Shown here: piece by piece, positions 19,847 to 28,215 of the stretch
Numbering within the stretch: the first letter of the stretch is position 1
Layout: each line of letters begins with the position of its first letter
Assembly (NCBI RefSeq): GCF_009668025.1
Contig: NZ_WJXZ01000012.1
Span: 310,001 to 374,000 of the forward strand
Reading direction: 5' to 3'
Length of the DNA stretch: 64,000 bases
DNA from: Larkinella terrae
GTDB taxonomy: Bacteria > Bacteroidota > Bacteroidia > Cytophagales > Spirosomataceae
Translations under genes and position numbers: made by a program
The notes under the pieces: model-generated
What the model saw: the letters and a program-made list of their open reading frames with translations, nothing else
Told to the model about the DNA's origin: nothing
The model's database searches: none

Positions 19847-22800
19847 ATGATGAATCGCTTTATCGGATTCAATCATGGACGTAAAGAGGTTAGTCGGTCC
19901 GAAAAGCTAGGGGCAGCTCAGGCCAGCCGGAGCGGTTTTTTCCCGGCTATTTTACTCTCATTTACGTTCATTCTCTGCCTGAGCCTAAGCCAGGCTTTTG
20001 CTCAGGATCGTACCGTAACCGGTACCGTCACTTCATCAGAAGACAAAGTTCCGCTACCGGGCGTGACGGTTCAGTTGAAAGGAACCACCCGTGGAACCAA
20101 CACCGATGCCGAGGGGAAATACTCCCTCAGCAATGTTCCCGACAACGCTACCCTGGTTTTTAGCTTCATCGGGTTACAGAACCAGGAAGTCGCCGTAGGA
20201 AACCGCTCCGTGGTTGATGCTGTCCTGACTTCCGACACCAAATCACTGGAAGAAGTTGTGGTCGTTGGTTACGGAACTGCCAAGCGCAAAGACCTCACCG
20301 GTTCGGTTCAGCAGGTAACGGCCAAAGAATTCAACCCCGGTATCGTTCCGAACCCCCTGCAGGCCATTCAGGGAAAAGTAGCCGGTCTGGTCATTACGAT
20401 GCCTTCGGGTGATCCCAACCAGGCGCCGACCGTTCGGTTGCGTGGTTATACTTCACTGGCGGGCGGTAGTGATCCGCTGTACGTGGTCGATGGGGTAATC
20501 GGCGTACCGATTCAGACGGTTTCGCCAACGGATATCGAATCGATGGACGTGTTGAAAGATGCTTCGGCAGCCGCTATTTACGGTTCCCGGGCGGCCAACG
20601 GGGTCATTATCGTAACGACCAAACGTGGAAAATCCGGCAGAACGACGGTTACTTTCAACAATTATGTGGGTGTTGAAACCATCTCAAAACGGCTGGATTT
20701 ACTCGATGCACAAGGGTATCGCGATGCGGTTACCAAAATTAAAGGCGCGTCGGCCCTGACATCTGACAAAATCCGGTTTCCGGCAGGAAATTACGACACC
20801 GACTGGATCAAGGAAATCACCCGATTGGGTGTTACTACAAACCACGATCTGGCGATTTCGGGTGGATCTCCCGCTTTCAGTTACCGGGGTTCACTTAACT
20901 ACATCGGCCGGGAAGGGATCATCAAGAACACCGGTTTTAATCGGATAACCGGCCGGATCAACCTGGATCAGAAGGCATTGGATAACCGCCTGAACATTCA
21001 GTATAACCTCTCGGTGACGAACACCAACTCCAAACTGAACGACGGAGGCATTGTTGCTCAGGCAGTTACGTTCCTTCCGACCTTGCCCGTGGTTGACCCG
21101 ACCGGTGCCAACAACATCGGCGGTTATTACGAAGTCGGCGGTAGCTTCGATCTGGCCAACCCGGTTGCCATGATCAACAACCAGAATTTTGATCAGCAAA
21201 AACGGTTATTGATCGGAGGTGTTAACCTGCGCTACGAAGTAATCGACGGACTGACGCTGGGCGTTAACGGCGCGTTCCAGAACGAAAATACCGACGAAAG
21301 CCGCTCGCGGAACCGCGCGATTAAAGCGTTCCAGTCGGCCAACGGTGAATCGTACCGGAAAATGGATCAGAGCAACAACAAGCTCCTCGAACTGACCGCT
21401 ACCTACACCAAGTCGTTTGGTCAGAACAACAGCAACTTCTCGGTTTTGGGCGGTTATTCGTACCAGAACATTGTTTATGACGGTTTTCAGGCCCGGAACA
21501 CGCAATTCCTGACCAGTTCGTTGTCGTACAACAACCTGGGTCTCGGAGCGGGTACGTTGCTGAGTCCGGCATCCAACTACGCAACTTCGTATCGCAACGC
21601 GACAACGCTGGCATCGTTCTTTGGCCGGGCTACGCTGAACATGAACGACAAATACAACGTAACGGCCACGTTACGGCGCGATGGTAGTTCGAAATTCGGG
21701 GCGAACAACAAATGGGGGCTTTTCCCATCGGTTGGCGCGGGCTGGACGCTGACGAACGAAGATTTCTTCCCGAAATCGACCACGCTGAATTATTTGAAAC
21801 TGCGCGTGGGCTGGGGACAAACCGGGAACTCCGAAGGGTTGAAACCGTATCAGTCGCTCCAGTTGTACGGTCAGAAAGGTACCTACTACGATGGTAGCGT
21901 GGCCGACTTCCTGCCGGGTTACGGGATTACGCAAAATGCCAACCCGAACCTGAAATGGGAAGTGTTAACCACCTCCAACCTGGGGCTGGACTTTCAGTTG
22001 CTGAACGGACGGTTTTCGGGAACCCTCGAAGTTTATAACAAGACGACCAAAGACATGCTGTACCGGTATTCGGTACCGGCCGATGGGGTGAAATACTTCA
22101 CCAACTTCATCTGGGCCAACGTCGGAACCATGCGCAACCGGGGGATCGAACTTTCATTCGGAGGAGATATAGTCCAGAAAACCGATTTCAACTGGAATGC
22201 CCGGATCGTTGGCGCGTATAACAAAAACACGATTGTTAACCTGAAAAGCGCCGACTTCGACTCGGGTCTGATTCGCTTCAACGCCTTTGGCGGACGCGGT
22301 TTGTCGGATGTGTTTGCGTCATATCTGTGGCCGGGCCGTCCGCTGGGTGAGTTCAACAACGTTCCGACGTTCGTGAGCTACACCGCCGATGGAAAAGTGC
22401 TGCTGAAACCGGGTACGGGCGATCAACCCACAACGGACGTGAGCAAAGCTGATGCGGCCGCCGGAATTGCCAACCAGAACCCGATTGCGCAGGGCAACCC
22501 GCAGCCGTTCCTGACCGCTTCGTTCATCAACGGTTTTACGTACAAAAACTTCGATCTGAACTTCCAGTTACGCGGTTCCTTTGGCAACAAAATTCTGAAC
22601 AACCTGCGTTCGAACCTGATGATTCCGGGCTCAATCCTGGAAACCAACATGCTGAACGGTGTTGCAGATTTGCCAAAAGATTACGGTACCAACGTCTTGT
22701 CGACCTACTGGCTGGAGAACGGTACGTATGTTCGTCTGGATAACTGGCAAATCGGTTACAACATCAAGACGAGCAGCAAGTATCTGCAAGCCGCCCGGAT

Positions 22801-22978
22801 TTACATCGGTGGAAACAACCTCTTTACCTTCACGAAGTACAAAGGTGTCGATCCTGAACTTCAGGTAAAAGCGGATTTGCAAAACGAAAGTCAGTCACCG
22901 AACAACATCGGTCTGGACGTGAGTAATATTTATCCGAAAACCCGTTCGTTCCAACTGGGTGTTAACTTGACGTTCTGA
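19847..22978 (+). CDS. SusC/RagA-type TonB-linked outer membrane receptor (no STN domain)
   Basis: A 1043-residue receptor. After an extended N-terminus the signal segment lies at about 31-52 (ILCLSLSQAFAQ). It is followed directly by the carboxypeptidase-D-like domain (about 54-135, VTGTVTSSEDKVPLPGVTVQ), the SusC box LEEVVVVGYGTAKRK, the plug (SLAGGSDPLYVVDGVIG, SAAAIYGSRAANGVIIVTTK) and the 22-strand barrel ending in NLTF. Unlike the receptors at 1-2404 and 49795-53088 it has no STN domain and no FecR or sigma gene nearby, so its control must differ. It forms a pair with the SusD gene 33 bp downstream and heads a co-oriented locus with two FG-GAP lipoproteins and a haloperoxidase. Two consecutive ATGs (19847, 19850) are possible starts. 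Confidence 0.96.
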   Translation: MMNRFIGFNHGRKEVSRSEKLGAAQASRSGFFPAILLSFTFILCLSLSQAFAQDRTVTGTVTSSEDKVPLPGVTVQLKGTTRGTNTDAEGKYSLSNVPDNATLVFSFIGLQNQEVAVGNRSVVDAVLTSDTKSLEEVVVVGYGTAKRKDLTGSVQQVTAKEFNPGIVPNPLQAIQGKVAGLVITMPSGDPNQAPTVRLRGYTSLAGGSDPLYVVDGVIGVPIQTVSPTDIESMDVLKDASAAAIYGSRAANGVIIVTTKRGKSGRTTVTFNNYVGVETISKRLDLLDAQGYRDAVTKIKGASALTSDKIRFPAGNYDTDWIKEITRLGVTTNHDLAISGGSPAFSYRGSLNYIGREGIIKNTGFNRITGRINLDQKALDNRLNIQYNLSVTNTNSKLNDGGIVAQAVTFLPTLPVVDPTGANNIGGYYEVGGSFDLANPVAMINNQNFDQQKRLLIGGVNLRYEVIDGLTLGVNGAFQNENTDESRSRNRAIKAFQSANGESYRKMDQSNNKLLELTATYTKSFGQNNSNFSVLGGYSYQNIVYDGFQARNTQFLTSSLSYNNLGLGAGTLLSPASNYATSYRNATTLASFFGRATLNMNDKYNVTATLRRDGSSKFGANNKWGLFPSVGAGWTLTNEDFFPKSTTLNYLKLRVGWGQTGNSEGLKPYQSLQLYGQKGTYYDGSVADFLPGYGITQNANPNLKWEVLTTSNLGLDFQLLNGRFSGTLEVYNKTTKDMLYRYSVPADGVKYFTNFIWANVGTMRNRGIELSFGGDIVQKTDFNWNARIVGAYNKNTIVNLKSADFDSGLIRFNAFGGRGLSDVFASYLWPGRPLGEFNNVPTFVSYTADGKVLLKPGTGDQPTTDVSKADAAAGIANQNPIAQGNPQPFLTASFINGFTYKNFDLNFQLRGSFGNKILNNLRSNLMIPGSILETNMLNGVADLPKDYGTNVLSTYWLENGTYVRLDNWQIGYNIKTSSKYLQAARIYIGGNNLFTFTKYKGVDPELQVKADLQNESQSPNNIGLDVSNIYPKTRSFQLGVNLTF

Positions 22979-23011
22979 TCGTTGTTAATCAACTAATTAC
23001 CAACTACTAAC

Positions 23012-24493
23012 ATGTTTAATTCAACGATAAGAGTTTGGGGCGTTTGTCTGGTTCTGCTGCTGGCAGGCGAGGCTTGTACGAACCTTGACGAAAAAACCTA
23101 CGACGTTATTCCGACCGACCAGTTTGGGAGCACGGCGCAGCAACAGGCTGCGTTGATCGGTCCGTTGTATAGCGGTCTGGCCGATTATTACGGTAATAGC
23201 ACCAACTTAAACGCCGTGACGGATGAACAGATTGTTCCGACGCGCGGTGGTGACTGGAAAGACGGGGATAACTGGAAACGGCTCTACACGCATACCTGGG
23301 ACCCTACGACCGACAATGGACAGTTCAACGGCCCCTGGACTTGGTGTTACAACAACATCACCTCTATCAACCAGCAGTTGGGTTCCATTACCGACGAAGG
23401 CGTGAAAGCCGAGCTTCGGGCGTTACGCGCGTTCTTCCATTACAAGGCAATGGATATGTTCGGCAATGTGATCATTGCGGATCAGGTTGGAGCAGCTACT
23501 CCTGCTCAGAAAACCCGGACGGAAGTGTTCAGCTGGGTTGAAAAGGAACTGCTGGAGGTATACCCCAAATTGAGTTCAACGGTAGGTGGCGCCTATTACG
23601 GTCGCTTCAATAAGCCCGTTGTCAACATGATTCTGGCGAAAATGTACCTTAATGCGCAGGTTTATACGGGCACCCCCCGTTGGGCGGATGCGGTTGTACG
23701 CTGTGACAGCATCATCAAGTCGGGCAAGTTTTCGCTGACGGCAGATCTGCTGGATAACTTCAAAGTGCAGAACCAAAACTCCCCGGAAATCATTCTGGCG
23801 ACGCCTTTTGACAACTCGAAAAAAGGCGGTTTTAACATCCAGATGGCCACGTTGCACTACAAGCACCAGTTGACATACAACCTGCCGGCCGCTCCCTGGA
23901 ACGGTTTTGCGACGGTTGTTGAATTTTACAACTCGTTCTCGGCGCAGGATTTACGTAAGAAAATGTGGATTGTGGGTCAGCAGTACGACGCCAGCGGAAA
24001 AGCCCTGGACGATGACGGTATTCCGATGGTGATCACGCCGGAAATTCCAGCCTTCGAAATGCCCGCTGGCCCAGCCGGTCGTCTGGCAGGAGCCCGGAGC
24101 CAGAAATACGAAATCCAGAAGAACAACACCACCAACGACATGAGTAACGACTTCGTTATTTATCGTTTGGGCGACGTGTATCTGATGCGTGGGGAAGCCA
24201 ATTTCCGGCTGGGTAAAGTAGCCGATGCGTTAGCGGATTTCAATATCATCCGGAAACGGGCGGGCGTACCGGATTATACGGCGGCTCAGTTGACGCTGGA
24301 TGAAATTCTGGCCGAACGGGGACGTGAACTGGCGTGGGAATATCACCGCCGTCAGGACCTGATCCGGTTTGGGCAATTCAATAAAGCATGGCGGTTTAAA
24401 CCGGCTTCGGAGCCTTACCGGACGTTATTCCCGATTCCGAAAGATCAGATTTCATTGAACCCAAACCTGAAGCAAAATCCGGGGTATAACTGA
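23012..24493 (+). CDS. SusD/RagB-family outer membrane nutrient-binding lipoprotein
   Basis: A 493-residue lipoprotein, partner lid of the SusC channel just upstream. The signal peptide leads to a Cys at residue 22 (LLLAGEACTNLDEK). The N-terminal SusD domain has the tetratricopeptide-like helices (AELRALRAFFHYKAMDMFGNVI, shown here in part: AELRALRAFFHY), and the C-terminal SusD/RagB domain has YRLGDVYLMRGEANFRLG and RGRELAWEYHRRQDLIRFG, all typical. The protein ends in FPIPKDQISLNPNLKQNPGY, the normal terminus of the family. A strong terminator follows. The ligand cannot be predicted. Confidence 0.95.
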   Translation: MFNSTIRVWGVCLVLLLAGEACTNLDEKTYDVIPTDQFGSTAQQQAALIGPLYSGLADYYGNSTNLNAVTDEQIVPTRGGDWKDGDNWKRLYTHTWDPTTDNGQFNGPWTWCYNNITSINQQLGSITDEGVKAELRALRAFFHYKAMDMFGNVIIADQVGAATPAQKTRTEVFSWVEKELLEVYPKLSSTVGGAYYGRFNKPVVNMILAKMYLNAQVYTGTPRWADAVVRCDSIIKSGKFSLTADLLDNFKVQNQNSPEIILATPFDNSKKGGFNIQMATLHYKHQLTYNLPAAPWNGFATVVEFYNSFSAQDLRKKMWIVGQQYDASGKALDDDGIPMVITPEIPAFEMPAGPAGRLAGARSQKYEIQKNNTTNDMSNDFVIYRLGDVYLMRGEANFRLGKVADALADFNIIRKRAGVPDYTAAQLTLDEILAERGRELAWEYHRRQDLIRFGQFNKAWRFKPASEPYRTLFPIPKDQISLNPNLKQNPGYN

Positions 24494-24508
24494 TAAACAC
24501 TTGTTTTC

Positions 24509-24540
24509 CTGAAAAAGCCCGGTTCTCCGGGCTTTTTCAG
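24509..24540 (+). terminator. Strong Rho-independent-like terminator of the SusC-SusD operon
   Basis: CTGAAAAAGCCCGG (24509-24522), loop TTCT, CCGGGCTTTTTCAG (24527-24540): a perfect 14-bp stem with the T-run forming part of the descending arm. It begins 16 nt after the SusD stop codon. Confidence 0.8.
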
Positions 24541-24563
24541 TTGTAGTGGAACGAACCTAAATG

Positions 24564-24625
24564 TCTTAAAGGGCACTGTTCGCATTGAGTGGTTATCACA
24601 AAGTCCTTTTAGGGGATTTAGGGGC
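24564..24625. repeat. Diverged repeat, element E outer part, without the inner hairpin
   Basis: The segment with GAGTGGTTATCACAAAGT and CTTTTAGGGGATTTAGGG resembles the two flanks of the composite repeat at 43957-44132 (GAGTGGTTGTTATACAAAGT and CTTTAGGGGATTTAGGG). Here the two flanks are directly joined. It lies between the SusD terminator and the first FG-GAP gene. Confidence 0.5.
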
Positions 24626-24695
24626 AGCTAAAACCGCCCTAAACGAAATTTATTGAGTATCTTTAAAACCTGATTTTGCCAGTCTGCCACCGTTC

Positions 24696-27600
24696 ATGCG
24701 TTATTGGATTCTAGTTGTCTTGTTGTCTGCGCTGATGGGCTGTCAGTCCTCGAACGGTCCATCCGAAGAACCGCTTTTTGAAAAATTATCGCCGGAAACG
24801 ACCCATATTACCTTCACCAACTCGGTCGTCGACGACAAGGACTTCAACATTTTCAATTACCGGAATTTCTACAACGGCGGGGGCGTCGCCATCGGTGACG
24901 TTAACAACGACGGTTTTCCCGACATCTACCTGATTGCCAACATGGGCGAAAACCGCCTGTACCTTAACAAGGCAAAACAGGGCGCGGCTCCGCTTGAATT
25001 TGCAGACGTTACGGCCAGAGCGGGCGTTGCCGGAAAACGGGCGTGGAGTACCGGGGCCACCTTTGCCGACGTCAACGGCGACGGTTTGCTGGATTTATAC
25101 GTCTGCAACGCCGGAATCCGACCCGGCGACGATCGCGGTAATGAGCTGTTTATCAACAACGGAATTGGCAAAGACGGAATTCCAACCTTCACCGAGCAGG
25201 CCGCCGACTACGGCCTGGACGATCACGGCTACTCGACTCATGCCGCCTTCTTCGACTACGACCGCGACGGTGATCTGGACATGTACCTGCTCAACAACAG
25301 CTTCATGCCCGTCGGCAAACTCGGTTACGCCAACATCCGCTCCGAGCGCGATCCACTGGGTGGCCACAAATTGTTTCGGAATGACATGGTGTCGGGCAAT
25401 GGGCAAAGAGGTAAAAAAGAAGCCCCCCCTGCCAAACCGCACTTCACCGATATCAGCGAGCAGGCCGGGATTTACGGCAGTCTGATCGGTTTTGGGCTGG
25501 GCATCACGATTGGTGATGTGAACGACGACAACTGGCTGGACATTTACATCTCCAACGATTTTTACGAACGCGATTACCTGTACCTGAACAACCACGACGG
25601 CACGTTTCGGGAGTCGGTCAAGGATGCAATGCCGCACCTGAGCCTGTCGTCGATGGGGGCCGACGTGGCCGATGTTAACAACGATGGACGGCTGGATATT
25701 TTCGTGACGGATATGCTGCCGGGGAATGACGTGCGGCTGAAAAAAACCGGTGCGTTCGAGAATTACGACCTGCAGGAAATCAAACTGTCGCGGGATTTTC
25801 ATTACCAGTACATGCAGAATATGCTGCATCTGAATCAGGGCAATGAACCCGGTTCCGGCAAAACAACCGTGCCGCTGTTCAGCGACGTGGCCCGGTTTTC
25901 GGGCGTTCACGCGACGGACTGGAGCTGGGGTGCGTTGATTTTCGACATGGACAACGACGGCCGGAAGGATATTTTTGTCGCCAACGGAATTGCCAAAGAC
26001 GTGACGGATCAGGATTTTATCCACTTCCTAGCCGACCGCGAAAACATGGCCCAAATCGCCCGTCAGCGCGAATTCAACTTCAAGGAATTTCTCGACAAAG
26101 CTCCGTCCGAACCCATTCCCAATTACGCGTTCCGCAACGAAGGGAATCTGGCTTTTTCCAATAAAGCCGCCAGTTGGGGCTTGGGCGAACCGAATTTCTC
26201 GAACGGCGCGGCTTACGGCGATCTCGACAACGACGGCGATCTGGATCTGGTGGTGAATAACGTCAACTCGCCGGTTTCGGTTTTCAAAAACGGTTCGGTC
26301 GAGAAAAACAAGACGAATTACCTGCGCGTCAAGCTGGCTGGTGAAGCTCAAAACCGCAACGCCATCGGAGCGCGGGTTTTCGTTTACCAGAAAGGCCAGA
26401 TGCAGGTGTTGCAGCAAATGCCGAACCGCGGTTTTCAGTCGTCGGTCGACCTGAACTTACTGTTTGGGTTGGGTACCAACAGCCTGATCGACTCGCTGAC
26501 GGTCGTCTGGCCGAACGACCGAATGCAGACCCTGCGACAGCCGAAAGCGAACCAGCTCCTGACCCTCAGCCAAAAAGATGCGACCGGTTTCTGGAAACCC
26601 GAAAAACCGCTCACAAAACCGCTCTTTCGGGATGTGACGGCGGTTTCCGGCCTGAATTACCGGCACGAAGAAAGTCCGTTTGTGGATTACAACCGCGATC
26701 CGCTCCTGAAACAAATGCTCTCGACCAGCGGCCCGGCGATGGCCACCGGCGACGTTAACGGCGACGGGCTGGATGATGTCTTTTTCGGGGGGGCTTTCGG
26801 AAAACCGCACCGGCTTTTTGTGCAGCAATCCGCCGGAAAATTCATCGAGAAAACGCCACCGGTTTTTCGGCAGGATGTAACGTACGAAGCTGTCGATGCG
26901 GTTTTCTTCGACGCCGACGGCGACCAGGATCTGGATTTATACGTCGTGTCGGGCAGTAATGAGTTTGAAGCGGAAGCCGACGAACTGCTCGACCGCCTGT
27001 ATCTCAACGACGGCAAGGGCGGTTTTACGCGCGATGAACGCTTGCCGAACCTGAAAGCCAGCGGTTCCTGCGTAGCCGCTGCCGACTTCGACCGCGATGG
27101 CGACGTGGATTTGTTTGTGGGTACGCGCCTGATTCCGGGCAAATACGGTTTGAATCCGCCCAGTTACCTGCTCACCAACGACGGAACCGGTAATTTCAAG
27201 AATTACACGAAACGGTATCTGTCGGAAGTCGAGAAGTTGGGCATGGTAACCGACGCCACCTGGTCCGATCTGAACGGCGACGGTTTTCCCGAACTCATTG
27301 TGGTGGGCGACTGGATGCCAATTACCATTTTTCAAAATCAGCGCGGCAAACTCACTACAGCTGAGACGCCTAAACTTGCCGACTCGACCACGCCCGCTTC
27401 CGGCTGGTGGAATTGCGTTAAAGCGGGCGATGTGGACGGCGACGGGGACACGGATCTGGTGGTCGGCAATTTGGGGCTTAATTCCCGGATCAAAGCGACG
27501 GCTAAAATACCGGCGGAACTCTACACGGCCGACTTTGACCAGAACGGCAGCCTGGAACAAATCATCAATTGTGCCGACGAAACCGGTACGCTGTATCCGA

Positions 27601-28103
27601 TGGTATTGAAACAGGATTTGCAGAAAGAAATGCCCGCTATCAAGAAAAAATACCTCAAATTCACGGATTTCGCGGGCAAAAGACTCAACGAGATCCTGGA
27701 CGAAAAACAACTGCAAAGTGCCGTCGTGCAGCGCGCGTATACGGGCGAATCGGTGGTTTTGCTAAACGATGGAAAAGGGCATTTCACAATTAAGCCGTTG
27801 CCGAAAGAAGCGCAGTTTTCGCCAGTTTGCGGCATTGAAATTTCCGACCTCGACGGTGACCAAAAGCCGGATCTGGTTCTGACCGGCAACTTTTACGATG
27901 TTTTGCCCGAAATTGGCCGGTACGACGCCAGTTACGGCCTGGTTTTGCTGGGGAAAGGCAAAAACGGCTGGCAGCCGCTCAACCCAACCGCATCCGGTTT
28001 CATCGTCCACGGTCAGGTCCGGCACTTGGCGCGGCTGAAACAGGGGCAGTTTGTTGCCGTAAAAAATAATGATAAAGTACAAGTTCTTGAACTGAAGGAT
28101 TAA
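24696..28103 (+). CDS. FG-GAP/VCBS-repeat lipoprotein with ASPIC/UnbV domain (CRTAC1-like), copy 1
   Basis: A 1135-residue exported lipoprotein (LSALMGC, Cys16). It contains two halves of seven-bladed-propeller type FG-GAP repeats, each with calcium-binding DxDxDG-like loops such as DVNNDGFPDIYL, DVNGDGLLDLYV, DYDRDGDLDMYL and DLDNDGDLDLVV. An ASPIC/UnbV segment (about 545-625, NRGFQSSVDLNLLFGLG) sits between them. The family is thought to mediate binding at the cell surface. It is paralogous over its full length to the next gene. At residues about 233-246 it carries GNGQRGKKEAPPA, which looks like a trimmed form of the element A insertion seen at the same site in copy 2. A 103-bp hairpin-bearing gap separates the two copies. 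Confidence 0.92.
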   Translation: MRYWILVVLLSALMGCQSSNGPSEEPLFEKLSPETTHITFTNSVVDDKDFNIFNYRNFYNGGGVAIGDVNNDGFPDIYLIANMGENRLYLNKAKQGAAPLEFADVTARAGVAGKRAWSTGATFADVNGDGLLDLYVCNAGIRPGDDRGNELFINNGIGKDGIPTFTEQAADYGLDDHGYSTHAAFFDYDRDGDLDMYLLNNSFMPVGKLGYANIRSERDPLGGHKLFRNDMVSGNGQRGKKEAPPAKPHFTDISEQAGIYGSLIGFGLGITIGDVNDDNWLDIYISNDFYERDYLYLNNHDGTFRESVKDAMPHLSLSSMGADVADVNNDGRLDIFVTDMLPGNDVRLKKTGAFENYDLQEIKLSRDFHYQYMQNMLHLNQGNEPGSGKTTVPLFSDVARFSGVHATDWSWGALIFDMDNDGRKDIFVANGIAKDVTDQDFIHFLADRENMAQIARQREFNFKEFLDKAPSEPIPNYAFRNEGNLAFSNKAASWGLGEPNFSNGAAYGDLDNDGDLDLVVNNVNSPVSVFKNGSVEKNKTNYLRVKLAGEAQNRNAIGARVFVYQKGQMQVLQQMPNRGFQSSVDLNLLFGLGTNSLIDSLTVVWPNDRMQTLRQPKANQLLTLSQKDATGFWKPEKPLTKPLFRDVTAVSGLNYRHEESPFVDYNRDPLLKQMLSTSGPAMATGDVNGDGLDDVFFGGAFGKPHRLFVQQSAGKFIEKTPPVFRQDVTYEAVDAVFFDADGDQDLDLYVVSGSNEFEAEADELLDRLYLNDGKGGFTRDERLPNLKASGSCVAAADFDRDGDVDLFVGTRLIPGKYGLNPPSYLLTNDGTGNFKNYTKRYLSEVEKLGMVTDATWSDLNGDGFPELIVVGDWMPITIFQNQRGKLTTAETPKLADSTTPASGWWNCVKAGDVDGDGDTDLVVGNLGLNSRIKATAKIPAELYTADFDQNGSLEQIINCADETGTLYPMVLKQDLQKEMPAIKKKYLKFTDFAGKRLNEILDEKQLQSAVVQRAYTGESVVLLNDGKGHFTIKPLPKEAQFSPVCGIEISDLDGDQKPDLVLTGNFYDVLPEIGRYDASYGLVLLGKGKNGWQPLNPTASGFIVHGQVRHLARLKQGQFVAVKNNDKVQVLELKD
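25394..25433. repeat. Probable remnant of element A inside FG-GAP copy 1
   Basis: GGGCAATGGGCAAAGAGGTA is similar to the 5' end of the element A insertion at the matching codon positions of copy 2 (GCATGGGGCAGAGGGATAA), and CCTGCCAAACCGCA resembles its 3' boundary. The interior, including most of the hairpin, is absent. The reading frame is the same. Confidence 0.5.
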
Positions 28104-28109
28104 CCGTCT

Positions 28110-28205
28110 TGAACCGGGATTACGCGGATTAAAAGATTAAGAGGATGTAAAAGAAGCTTGCGGAGCCAATCTTCTTAATCCTTTAATCCGCGTAATCCCG
28201 GTTCA
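28110..28205. repeat. Hairpin repeat, element C copy 1, between the two FG-GAP genes
   Basis: The arm at 28110-28146 pairs with 28169-28205 over 37 bp with two mismatches; the arm contains GGGATTACGCGGATTAAA. The 22-nt loop contains GCTTGCGGAGCCA. The element begins 7 nt after the stop of copy 1 and ends 10 nt before the ATG of copy 2, so it occupies the whole gap. Confidence 0.9.
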
Positions 28206-28215
28206 GAAATTGATT

